Source: Pyrodictiaceae archaeon (GTDB taxonomy: Archaea; Thermoproteota; Thermoprotei_A; Sulfolobales; Pyrodictiaceae). Taken from it: a DNA stretch of 17,181 nt. Of the stretch, positions 7,118 to 14,055 are shown in pieces; within the stretch, counting starts at the first letter, position 1, and every line of letters starts with the position of its first letter. The stretch spans positions 1 to 17,181 of the forward strand of contig JALTZQ010000090.1 of NCBI GenBank assembly GCA_027046105.1, written 5' to 3'. A model generated the notes under the pieces. The model saw only the letters and a program-made list of their open reading frames with translations. It ran no database searches and was not told the origin of the DNA. A program made the translations under genes and the position numbers.

Positions 7118-8470
7118 CTATGTCTTTTCAGTTTTCTCTAATAATGCGTAGAAGAAGCCTGTTGTATTATGGCGATGAGGCCATGCACGCATCGTACCTG
7201 GAAGTAATGGTGAAGGTGAGTAAGGACCTTGAAGAGGTATTAATTTAACTGGCAGTTTTTCTAAAGCCCACTTAATTATCCATTCTCCTTCTTCTGGGAG
7301 AAGGCTACAGACTACATAAAGTATACGGCCCCCTTTTCTTGCAATTTTTACTGCTTCGATAAGTAATGATTTTTGAAGTGTTATGAGTTCTTCAAGTTTA
7401 GATGGACTTAGACGCCATCTAGCGTCGGGATGTTTTGCTAACGCACCCGTACTACTACAAGGAGGATCGAGTAGTACTCTATCTGCGACATTTGTTCCAA
7501 GTATACTTGAGGCGTATTTCGCGTCAGACATGGTTATATCTATGGAAACATAGGTACCTGTGCTTACTGCTAGCCAGCGTAATCGTTGAAGTCTGTCAGC
7601 ATAGAGATCAAATGCTATGATTTTTGCAGTATTTCTTGTAAGCTCTGCTATATGTGTTGTTTTTCCTCCAGGGGCGGCGCAAAGATCTACTATAATTTCG
7701 CCTGGCATTGGGTTAAGTAGGAGTGCTGCTATGGCAGATGACTCATCCTGTGGAACAGCCTTTCCGTTCTCCACGAGCATTGCAATGGGTTTTATGAAAG
7801 GTGCTTTGTAGCGTACCAATTGTGGCACACGCTCTGAAACCCATGCAGTTATTCCATTACGTCTAAGATGCTCAAGCACTTCTTCAACACTGGTCTTCAA
7901 ACTGTTGACTCTAAGGCCTAGTGGGGGCTCCTTATTAAATGAATTGGCTAAAGCTTCTATCTCGTTTTTACCTAGTAGCATTTCTAATCGTTTAATGAAC
8001 CAGTAAGGCAGCATATAACGAAGCTCATACTCTTCTTCGATAGTTGAAGGTTTCCAGGGATTTTTCTTAAGCTTAGAAAGGGCCCTAGCTATTAATCGCG
8101 CATCACGCCAACCATATCTTTTTGCTATGTACTTAAGCCCATAGTATAGGAGGATTCTTTCTAATTGTGGATCCTTAACATCGGCAAATTGTGCTAAGAA
8201 AGCTGCAAGTCTGAGAGCTTGCCTTATAAGAGGAGGCTTATTTTGTAACTCCTTCAAACTAGTGTTCAGTGAATGTGCAAGTGCTTTGTCGAGTATACCT
8301 TGGAGCCGATAAATCTTATACATTATGGCGGTGAATATTCTATCTTTATCACTTCCAGATATACCGTACTTTTGAAAAACTCTCCTTTTTGCTATCTGAA
8401 ATGGTTTTATTTTCTCTGCCTCCTCCAACGCTGCAAGGAGAGCTTCAACATCCTTTCTATTGAACTCCAT
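7118..8470 (-). CDS. RNA (cytosine-5)-methyltransferase, NOL1/NOP2/Sun family
   Basis: Transfers a methyl group from SAM to C5 of cytosine in tRNA or rRNA. Seen: 450 residues. A helical N-terminal region (about 1-130) resembles the NusB-like extension of RsmB. Then come a short RNA-binding region with PLGLRVNSLK (183-192), SAM motif I DLCAAPGGKT (262-271), the DPPCSSTG motif with release cysteine C338 and the VVCSLLPEEGE motif with catalytic cysteine C388. Both cysteines required by this family are present. The start ATG 8470 has GAGGT (8480-8484) nine bases upstream and begins 64 bases inside the ketopantoate reductase gene, so the two are co-transcribed. The exact RNA target cannot be told from sequence; rRNA or tRNA are both reasonable. 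Confidence 0.95.
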   Translation of the reverse strand: MEFNRKDVEALLAALEEAEKIKPFQIAKRRVFQKYGISGSDKDRIFTAIMYKIYRLQGILDKALAHSLNTSLKELQNKPPLIRQALRLAAFLAQFADVKDPQLERILLYYGLKYIAKRYGWRDARLIARALSKLKKNPWKPSTIEEEYELRYMLPYWFIKRLEMLLGKNEIEALANSFNKEPPLGLRVNSLKTSVEEVLEHLRRNGITAWVSERVPQLVRYKAPFIKPIAMLVENGKAVPQDESSAIAALLLNPMPGEIIVDLCAAPGGKTTHIAELTRNTAKIIAFDLYADRLQRLRWLAVSTGTYVSIDITMSDAKYASSILGTNVADRVLLDPPCSSTGALAKHPDARWRLSPSKLEELITLQKSLLIEAVKIARKGGRILYVVCSLLPEEGEWIIKWALEKLPVKLIPLQGPYSPSPLLPGTMRAWPHRHNTTGFFYALLEKTEKT

Positions 8471-9393
8471 TCTTGCCTTACCTCTATATCAAGTATGTTC
8501 TCCAAACCCTTGATTAATAAATACATCATTTCATTATAGGGGACGCGTAGCCCATTACTTAGCGCCATGCGCGTTACAATGCCATTAATGAAGTCTATTT
8601 CCGTTGGTTTTTTCGCCTCGATGTCTTGAAGCATGCTCGACTTATTAGACGATGTGGCTTTTATGGTTTCCTTAACTATCAATTCAACCGGTCTGGGAAT
8701 GTATATGCTAAAACTCCTTGCTACAAGTTCAACCTCTCGTGCTATAGTAAATGCCACATTTAATAAATGGTCTGAGTTCAATAAAACACCATTTGTTACA
8801 CCAAGTAGTGCGGTTAATGGGTTTATAGCAGCATTGATAGCGAGTTTCTCCCATCTATAGGGCTCGATATCATCAACGACTTCGACTCGAAAACCTGCGT
8901 TGTTTAGGAGCTCAGATAATATCTCTACTTGTTCTTCGCGAGGGCCAAGAACTACTCTATCACCACCTGCATACTCAATTGTGATGTCATTTATTCTACG
9001 TGCACCCACGTACAAGAGGCCTTGCATTACAGGGATCTGATTACCAAGCTCTGCTTTAAGGTATTCATAAGGACCTATACCGTTCTGAATCGTAATACAG
9101 ACCCCGTCTTTTCCTAGAACACTCCTAATAGGGTGTAGGGTGGAAGGTGTGTCATAGGCCTTCACAGCGACAATGACAATATCGTGTTTTTGTGGAAGAG
9201 CAACATGAGACAAATCAATAGCACTAACAACAGCAGTGCCCTCATCTCGACCTTTAATTCGTACACCTTTCTCGTTAAGTAGGATGGCTTGTTCCGGTCG
9301 ACGACAAATAAGTAGTGGTTTATATCCAGCTCTGCTTATGCGTGTAGCTAGGAGTAAACCCATTGAGCCACAACCAATGATAGCGATTTTCAT
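8407..9393 (-). CDS. panE: 2-Dehydropantoate 2-reductase (ketopantoate reductase)
   Basis: Reduces ketopantoate to pantoate with NAD(P)H, a step towards pantothenate and coenzyme A. Seen: 328 residues. The Rossmann motif GCGSMG (7-12) starts the protein. K78 in VKAYDT, N104 in IQNGIG and K183 with N187 in EKLAINAAINP correspond to the cofactor and catalytic residues of the bacterial enzyme. The SSMLQDIEAKKPTEIDFINGIV-like segment with its acidic residues follows. I chose ATG 9393, not the longer frame to 9462, because the Rossmann strand then starts at residue 2 and GGTGA (9399-9403) lies five bases upstream. The last 64 bases overlap the methyltransferase gene. Family membership is clear; substrate assignment follows from family. 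Confidence 0.92.
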   Translation of the reverse strand: MKIAIIGCGSMGLLLATRISRAGYKPLLICRRPEQAILLNEKGVRIKGRDEGTAVVSAIDLSHVALPQKHDIVIVAVKAYDTPSTLHPIRSVLGKDGVCITIQNGIGPYEYLKAELGNQIPVMQGLLYVGARRINDITIEYAGGDRVVLGPREEQVEILSELLNNAGFRVEVVDDIEPYRWEKLAINAAINPLTALLGVTNGVLLNSDHLLNVAFTIAREVELVARSFSIYIPRPVELIVKETIKATSSNKSSMLQDIEAKKPTEIDFINGIVTRMALSNGLRVPYNEMMYLLIKGLENILDIEVRQEWSSIERMLKLSLQRWRRQRK

Positions 9394-9398
9394 ACAGC

Positions 9399-9403
9399 TC
9401 ACC
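9399..9403 (-). promoter_or_regulatory. Shine-Dalgarno site that decides the panE start
   Basis: GGTGA on the minus strand, five bases before ATG 9393. It excludes the 23-residue extension that the open frame would allow upstream. Confidence 0.6.
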
Positions 9404-9582
9404 GTCTTTCGGGAGCGGATTCGAGATGATGTAGTTAGGCGGCACTGAAAAAGAATGATCATGATGAAGGGTAGAGTATCTGAATCTACGGCATTATTTA
9501 GGAATTGGGTAGTGGTATTACTGGTGCTAAGGGTTATAGCTGAACTGACTTAGTGTTACGAGTTAATACTCTACGGGCCTTA

Positions 9583-9596
9583 CCCGCTCCCCCGCA
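9583..9596 (+). repeat. Left arm of 14-nt inverted repeat bracketing gar1
   Basis: CCCGCTCCCCCGCA is the exact reverse complement of 10011-10024 inside the 3' part of gar1. It is a GC-rich island in an AT-rich intergenic region and is preceded by a small CGGG/CCCG hairpin (9574-9577/9583-9586). Whether it is transcribed with gar1 depends on where the promoter lies. Confidence 0.6.
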
Positions 9597-9654
9597 GCAA
9601 GGAATAGTAGAGGCTAGTAACTAGTAGCTTGAGTGGATAAAAGGTGGTAGAGTA

Positions 9655-10056
9655 TTGGTATTGCAGTATCTTCGTCGATTAGGTGAGATCCTACATTCTA
9701 CACGCAACGGCTATATTGTGGTAAGATTGGAAGAACCCGAAAAACTGCCTCCTCTCGGCGTCCCCGTGTTTAATGAGAATAGGCAAAGAGTAGGTTTGCT
9801 ACTTGATATTATTGGTCCCGTAAAAGCACCTTATGGTGTTATTAGACCAGACTCGAAAGATATAATTGAGAGAATTAAATACGGTGAAGTTGTCTATTAT
9901 CTCTCCCCTCGTCCACGTAGGCGGAGGTCGAAGAAATCTGCGCAGAGAATACAGAGGAGGAAGGAAGTACGTGGAAGAAAACGAGGAAAGTATGACAAAG
10001 ACCTAGAGCGTGCGGGGGAGCGGGCCTCTAAACAAAAAAGACGATCACCAAGATGA
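9655..10056 (+). CDS. gar1: H/ACA ribonucleoprotein subunit Gar1
   Basis: Core protein of archaeal H/ACA particles that convert uridine to pseudouridine in rRNA under guide-RNA direction; it binds Cbf5 and helps substrate turnover. Seen: 133 residues. A small beta-barrel domain (about 1-85) contains the conserved stretches GVPVFNENRQRVGLLLDIIGPVKAPYGVIRP and GEVVYYL. A highly basic tail (about 86-133, rich in Arg, Lys, Ser) follows, longer than in the shortest archaeal Gar1 proteins. The start TTG 9655 has GGTGG (9643-9647) seven bases upstream; a second TTG at 9661 is less well placed. GGATAAAAGG (9635-9644) is a possible TATA element. The stop overlaps the tfb start as ATGA, a gar1-tfb pairing I know from other archaea. 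Confidence 0.9.
   Translation: MVLQYLRRLGEILHSTRNGYIVVRLEEPEKLPPLGVPVFNENRQRVGLLLDIIGPVKAPYGVIRPDSKDIIERIKYGEVVYYLSPRPRRRRSKKSAQRIQRRKEVRGRKRGKYDKDLERAGERASKQKRRSPR
10011..10024 (+). repeat. Right arm of 14-nt inverted repeat, inside gar1
   Basis: TGCGGGGGAGCGGG, within the codons of the basic tail, is the exact reverse complement of 9583-9596, about 415 bases upstream. It could pair with the leader in a long mRNA. Confidence 0.6.
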
Positions 10057-10949
10057 GCGTGGTAATCGTGATTAGCCTTCCCGAGAAATGCCCTGTTTGC
10101 GGGTCCCCCACTAAGACAAGTGTTATACGTGCCGAAACAAGTCTTGTATGTAGCAGCTGTGGCTATGTTTTCGAAGACCGTCTTATGGATACTGGACCTG
10201 AATGGCGTTCCTTTGATCCCTCAGAGAAGGCGCAACGTAGCCGTGTTGGTGCACCATTAACCGAGAGGATCCATGATAAAGGAGTAACCACGTATATAAG
10301 TATTACGCGTGACCCACGCTCTAGAAAGCTTCAAGCTATACAAAATCGTGTTCGTATAGGTAGTGAAAAGAGGCTTGTGGAAATTCTGCGAGAGGTTAAT
10401 AGCATCCTTGCTAGACTGAAACTTCCAGAACGTGTTGCTGAGACAACAGCCAGGTTTGTAAAAATACTATTCCGTGAAGGCGTGATCAAGAAGAGCAATT
10501 TGCTTGAATATGTTGCAGCATCGATATCTGCTGCAGCAAAAGTAGAGGGATACCCTATCACCATGAAGAAGATAGCAAAAGATCTAGGCATAGACCAACG
10601 TGAAGTATGGTCTGCATATCGAAGACTCTACTCAAGAATAAACGCAAGTATTCGCATAAAACCCCCATCACCATCAATTTATGTCCCGTCAATAGTATCG
10701 AAGCTTGGTATGAGTAGCCAAGTAGAAGCATTAGCAGTAAGATTTGCTAAGCTACTGGCTACGACAAAGATAGCACAAGGTAAGCCGCCAGAAGCTCTGG
10801 CTGCAGCATCAGTTTATCTAGCGAGTATACTCCTCAATGAGAAAAAGAATCAGCAGGAGGTAGCATCAACCATAAGGGTATCAGATGCCACAATACGTAA
10901 TCGGTATAGGGATATTGTTGACAACTTCTATATAGAGGTAAGACTCTAG
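10053..10949 (+). CDS. tfb: Transcription initiation factor B (TFB, TFIIB homologue)
   Basis: Bridges the TBP-TATA complex and RNA polymerase and reads the BRE. Seen: 298 residues, normal for archaeal TFB. The N-terminal zinc ribbon uses C13-C16 and C33-C36 (CPVC, CSSC). The B-reader/linker region follows (GPEWRSFD...RSRVGAPLTERIHDKG). Two cyclin-like repeats occupy about 105-195 and 200-298, with the C-terminal helix-turn-helix (QQEVASTIRVSDATIRNRYRD) that contacts BRE. The ATG at 10053 overlaps the gar1 stop (ATGA), implying translational coupling; GTG 10068 is a weaker alternative. The 3' end overlaps the convergent endonuclease IV gene by four bases. Many crenarchaea carry more than one tfb; whether this is the main copy cannot be told here. 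Confidence 0.97.
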   Translation: MSVVIVISLPEKCPVCGSPTKTSVIRAETSLVCSSCGYVFEDRLMDTGPEWRSFDPSEKAQRSRVGAPLTERIHDKGVTTYISITRDPRSRKLQAIQNRVRIGSEKRLVEILREVNSILARLKLPERVAETTARFVKILFREGVIKKSNLLEYVAASISAAAKVEGYPITMKKIAKDLGIDQREVWSAYRRLYSRINASIRIKPPSPSIYVPSIVSKLGMSSQVEALAVRFAKLLATTKIAQGKPPEALAAASVYLASILLNEKKNQQEVASTIRVSDATIRNRYRDIVDNFYIEVRL

Positions 10950-11809
10950 CAACATTGGCAAATACTGCAACACAGATTACGCATCACTATAGCATCCTTA
11001 TCAAGTAAGGGGCTTTCTGATATTATAACAGCCTCCACGCCCGTTTCCACAAGACCTTTACATACAATTTCAAAATCTGGCCCATAGTCTTTTTCTGCTA
11101 ATGTATGATGTTCTTTCTCTCCTCCATTGCCATATTCAATTCTCGAAAAATGTGTATGTAATGGCTTAAGGGCTTGGATGCCGAGTTCTTTTTCAATGAA
11201 CTCAATAACCCTCACAACATGATCAACACTCTTAATGTAGTTACCTAGATAACGTGCATATATGTGAGCCCAATCCACTGTGGGTTTGCATGCATCAACT
11301 TCCTTACATATTTGCACAACCTCATTTAAATCGCCTATCTGTGTTTGTTTACCAGTAGTTTCAGGTGATAACCATGTGTTGTTAATTCCATTCGATTTCA
11401 TCCACTCTTCAACAGTCTTTAACGATGCTATTGCTCTTTCAATTGCATGTTTCTTACTAGGATTGTCCTTATAGTAGCCAACGTGGAAAACAACCACGTA
11501 GGCGTTCATGGTGCTAGCAGCCTTTAAAGCAGCTTGCAGTCTCTCAATACTCCTTTTTATGGTGTTCTCATTAGGTGATGCCAGATTAATGAAGTATGGT
11601 GCATGCATTGAAAGTTTAACATCATATTTCTCAGCAGTACTCCTTATTTCAAGGGCTTTTTTCTCACTGATACGTACACCTCTTACGGCTTCATATTCTA
11701 AGGCATCTAGCTTTTCTACCTCTGCAATATACTCAATAGCCTTTACGTAGTCGGCTCCTTTGAGATCAATGGGTTTTCCTGCTGGGCCAAACCTTAATCG
11801 TTTAACCAT
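10946..11809 (-). CDS. nfo: Endonuclease IV-type AP endonuclease (TIM barrel) with cysteine-rich tail
   Basis: Cuts 5' to abasic sites in DNA in base-excision repair. Seen: 287 residues of the xylose-isomerase-like TIM-barrel family. Candidate metal ligands follow the order of E. coli Nfo: H69 (SMHAPYF), H109 (VFHVGYY), E150 (SPETTGK), D179 and H182 (VDWAHIYAR), H218/H220 (PLHTHFSRIEYG), H235 in KEHHTL and E265 (ISESPLL). Where Nfo has Asp-x-His the sequence reads Glu-x-His (E233/H235). The last eight residues are CCSICQCC, an unusual cysteine cluster. Start ATG 11809 has GGGAG six bases upstream. Convergent with tfb (four-base overlap) and divergent from the phosphatidyltransferase. A different sugar-isomerase activity cannot be excluded. 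Confidence 0.87.
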   Translation of the reverse strand: MVKRLRFGPAGKPIDLKGADYVKAIEYIAEVEKLDALEYEAVRGVRISEKKALEIRSTAEKYDVKLSMHAPYFINLASPNENTIKRSIERLQAALKAASTMNAYVVVFHVGYYKDNPSKKHAIERAIASLKTVEEWMKSNGINNTWLSPETTGKQTQIGDLNEVVQICKEVDACKPTVDWAHIYARYLGNYIKSVDHVVRVIEFIEKELGIQALKPLHTHFSRIEYGNGGEKEHHTLAEKDYGPDFEIVCKGLVETGVEAVIISESPLLDKDAIVMRNLCCSICQCC

Positions 11810-11866
11810 ATATTACTCCCAAGGACTTTTCTTGAACTAGACAGTGTCTTATTGGTGTTAGGGCGT

Positions 11867-12442
11867 ATGATGTCAAGGCTAAGACCATATGTAGGCCCTA
11901 TTCTTGAACGTGTAGCGAAGCCATTATCCCGCTTACCAGCCTGGATTTACACCTTGGCGGCGTTAATGCTTTCTCCATTGTTCTTATACTCATGCAGTCG
12001 TAGTGACGTCGTTATGGCGCTTGTTCTGCTTTTAATTATTGCGTGTCTTGATGCTGTTGATGGTGCTGTCGCCCGTATTAGGGGCGAGGCTAGTCCACGA
12101 GGTGCCTTCATGGACTCAATTACAGATAGGATAGTTGATGTGGTTCTTGGTGTAGGCTTCTTTCTACTGAGATACAATTTCCTGCTTGTCTACTTGGCCA
12201 CAGTAAGTGCCCTTCTAATAAGCTACATACGTGCAAGATATGAATCCCTAAAACCCGGTTCGAGTCTTGAAGGAATAGGTTTCCTGGAGAGAGGTGATAG
12301 GGTACTATTGCAAGCACTCATTCTTATCATTCATTATGTGTTAGGCTTTGAAGCTGCAAGTATAGCATATGGGGGATATGTGGTTTTGCTTATCGTGACC
12401 GTTATCGAACGTAGCTTGCGTGCTTATAAGCTGCTATTGTAG
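11867..12442 (+). CDS. CDP-alcohol phosphatidyltransferase, probably archaetidylinositol phosphate synthase
   Basis: Integral membrane enzyme that replaces CMP of a CDP-lipid with an alcohol phosphate, here likely inositol-1-phosphate on CDP-archaeol. Seen: 191 residues from ATG 11867, with the complete family signature D62-x2-D65-G66-x2-A69-R70-x8-G79-x3-D83-x3-D87. About five or six hydrophobic segments follow or flank it (for example 26-42, 48-61, 91-115, 135-155, 160-185). The RARYES...EGIGFLERGDR segment after the third helix fits archaeal inositol-phosphate type enzymes as I know them. Upstream in-frame TTG 11852 and GTG 11855 could lengthen it slightly; ATG 11867 has GGTG nine bases before it. 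Head-to-head with the endonuclease IV gene, 57 bases apart. Headgroup specificity is inferred. Confidence 0.9.
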   Translation: MMSRLRPYVGPILERVAKPLSRLPAWIYTLAALMLSPLFLYSCSRSDVVMALVLLLIIACLDAVDGAVARIRGEASPRGAFMDSITDRIVDVVLGVGFFLLRYNFLLVYLATVSALLISYIRARYESLKPGSSLEGIGFLERGDRVLLQALILIIHYVLGFEAASIAYGGYVVLLIVTVIERSLRAYKLLL

Positions 12443-12449
12443 GTTCTTA

Positions 12450-13517
12450 CTAAGCCAAGAGTTTGGTCTTGAACATTTTAAGAAGCTTATTTTCATGAAT
12501 TTTAATGGCCTTCCTAATAATGTTTGGATAGCCTTGTACATCCCTGCTATGCACATAGCCTTTATCTTTTAGTGCCTGGTAGTCTATATTAGCGGTTAGC
12601 TCGCGGAGTGTAAGTCTTCGTAATGCTACTGAAATACCCAGGCTTGTCAAGCAACAGTCGGTAATGTTCTCATCTAATTGGAATCCCTCTTTGCATACTC
12701 CATAAGATCTTCCATATCTTTTTGCAAGTGAGTAAAGACTAGTATGAATGGCTTTACGCCACCATTCTGCAGGACGGTATAAGGGGCTAAGGCTAGGTGC
12801 GGGGTTACTTTGATAGGGCTCTAGACTGGCAATGGATTCAATGGAATAGCCCAAGATGCTTGATAATCTTTGAAATCCTTCCCTGGTCTCTCTGATACTC
12901 TCGCCTATAAGTCCTTTAGCTCCTGCATTAAGTGAAGCCTCAGCTATCCATAGATGTTCATCTTCAAGTCCTGGTATGAGTGGTTGTAAGCGAACTACAA
13001 CTGGTATATCATACTCTGAGAGCTTACTTACTAGATTTATCCTTTGCGAAGGCAATGGGGTATTGGGCTCAAGTAGTAAAGCAGTCTTATCACTAAAAGC
13101 TATAGAGATTTGGACGACAACAATTTTCTTCTCGGCCATAGCCTTAAGAACATCTATCCATGGACTTTGGGCTAGTAGTGTAGATTTAGTGTTAATAATT
13201 ATTGGGATGTTGTATTTAAGGGCGATTCGCATCATCTCCAGTGATACCATGTGAAGCTTTTCTTGTGGGGGAAAGGGATCACTTAGCGTTGCCAGTCTAA
13301 AGTATGGTTTCGGCTCACAAGTTGAGAGTTTTCGCGCTATCTTTCTCCACATTTTTACAATATTCCATTGTGGCTTAAACTGGCTACGTCTATACCATCT
13401 AGCATAACAGTATATGCATGAAAAGCCGCAAAAACCATAGGGTTCAAGTCTAAGGATAGAGTAGCAGTACCCACTAATGTGAGATGACGGCTTTATTACA
13501 AAAACACTCCAATCCAT
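12450..13517 (-). CDS. Radical SAM protein, spore-photoproduct-lyase-like (SplB/Rv2578c group)
   Basis: Uses a [4Fe-4S] cluster and SAM to generate a 5'-deoxyadenosyl radical; substrate unknown. Seen: 355 residues from ATG 13517. The cluster motif is CGFSCIYC (Cx3Cx2C, C30/C34/C37), preceded by YCYSILRLEPYGFCG and followed by YARW, the pattern of the SplB-like radical SAM proteins. A radical SAM TIM barrel (about 20-230) includes TLSDPFPPQE and IPIIINTKSTL segments; the C-terminal ~100 residues are basic and contain further cysteines (CKEG, DCCL). The longer GTG 13526 start is disfavoured because GGGTG (13524-13528) overlaps it and sits six bases before ATG 13517. A TTAAATA box (13547-13553) about 33 bases upstream would give an almost leaderless mRNA. 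Confidence 0.9.
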   Translation of the reverse strand: MDWSVFVIKPSSHISGYCYSILRLEPYGFCGFSCIYCYARWYRRSQFKPQWNIVKMWRKIARKLSTCEPKPYFRLATLSDPFPPQEKLHMVSLEMMRIALKYNIPIIINTKSTLLAQSPWIDVLKAMAEKKIVVVQISIAFSDKTALLLEPNTPLPSQRINLVSKLSEYDIPVVVRLQPLIPGLEDEHLWIAEASLNAGAKGLIGESIRETREGFQRLSSILGYSIESIASLEPYQSNPAPSLSPLYRPAEWWRKAIHTSLYSLAKRYGRSYGVCKEGFQLDENITDCCLTSLGISVALRRLTLRELTANIDYQALKDKGYVHSRDVQGYPNIIRKAIKIHENKLLKMFKTKLLA

Positions 13518-13523
13518 AGAAGG

Positions 13524-13528
13524 CACCC
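13524..13528 (-). promoter_or_regulatory. Shine-Dalgarno site that decides the radical SAM start
   Basis: GGGTG on the minus strand, six bases before ATG 13517 and overlapping the alternative GTG start at 13526. Confidence 0.5.
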
Positions 13529-13546
13529 TTTATACTTTATCTCAAG

Positions 13547-13553
13547 TATTTAA
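13547..13553 (-). promoter_or_regulatory. Possible TATA box of the radical SAM gene
   Basis: Minus-strand TTAAATA, centred about 33 bases before ATG 13517, the distance expected for a nearly leaderless archaeal transcript. Confidence 0.4.
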
Positions 13554-13591
13554 CGTTCTTCGCGCATTTTCATTCCCAACTAAGGGGATGG

Positions 13592-13613
13592 AAGCCTCAG
13601 CAGCGGTAGGCTT
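13592..13613 (+). other. Hairpin in the gap before the MetRS-beta-like gene
   Basis: AAGCCT (13592-13597) pairs with AGGCTT (13608-13613) around a 10-base loop; a weaker ATTCCC/GGGGAT stem lies just upstream. No known RNA family is recognised. Confidence 0.3.
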
Positions 13614-13725
13614 AATCATACATCATTGGTAATACCAGTCATCACAGGCGTCTATGTATTTGACTGCGTAGAGTAAGGCCTTTTTTGTCTCTCCTCTAGG
13701 TGTAAACCTATGCCCAGGTGAGAAG

Positions 13726-14055
13726 GTGGAGTATATAGATATCCAGGAGTTTGCCAAAATTGACTTACGTGTAGGCGTTATAGTAGAAGCAGAGCATATA
13801 CAAGGTACACGTCTGCTACGCTTAATAGTTGATCTTGGTAATGAGAAAAGACAAATCATTAGCGGTATTGCACCATGGTATAAACCAGAGGAACTAAAAG
13901 GTAAACGGGTTATAGTTGTAGCAAATCTTAAACCAAAAAAGATACGTGGATACCTAAGTGAAGGCATGATATTGGCGGCTGGTTGTGAAAGAGATCAAAA
14001 GCCAGTTCTACTTACCGTGGATGGGGAAGCCCAACCTGGATGGCGTGTATGCTAG
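13726..14055 (+). CDS. Stand-alone tRNA-binding OB-fold protein (methionyl-tRNA synthetase beta/Trbp111 type)
   Basis: Non-catalytic tRNA-binding domain that in many archaea acts as the separate C-terminal (beta) part of methionyl-tRNA synthetase, dimerising and increasing tRNA affinity. Seen: 109 residues with the family pattern IQEFAKIDLRVGVI (start), VDLGNEKRQIISGIA (middle), GKRVIVVANLKPKKIRGYLSEGMILAA and a final GEAQPG. The start GTG 13726 has GGTGA (13717-13721) four bases upstream. The last 44 bases overlap the thiolase gene on the opposite strand. The catalytic MetRS subunit is not in this window, so the partner is inferred. A CsaA-like export chaperone reading is less likely but uses the same fold. 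Confidence 0.9.
   Translation: MEYIDIQEFAKIDLRVGVIVEAEHIQGTRLLRLIVDLGNEKRQIISGIAPWYKPEELKGKRVIVVANLKPKKIRGYLSEGMILAAGCERDQKPVLLTVDGEAQPGWRVC

Noticed and set aside
9461..9548. Possible C/D-box guide RNA (ATGATGA at 9461-9467, CTGA at 9480-9483, CTGA at 9540-9543)
   Set aside because: C and D' boxes are spaced as in archaeal guides (12 bases), but there is no recognisable C' box and the C to D distance is about 80 bases, longer than usual.
9461..9553. 30-codon frame with a hydrophobic stretch, possible small membrane protein
   Set aside because: No ribosome binding site, no family resemblance, and it lies in a promoter-containing gap; too short to support.
11947..12317. Minus-strand frames over the phosphatidyltransferase gene
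   Set aside because: The plus strand carries a complete family signature; the antisense frames show none.
13681..13686. T6 run as a terminator
   Set aside because: Only 40 bases before the MetRS-beta-like start and no plus-strand gene ends upstream of it.
13623..13967. 114-codon minus-strand frame over the MetRS-beta-like gene
   Set aside because: Antisense to a recognisable gene, and its translation looks random.
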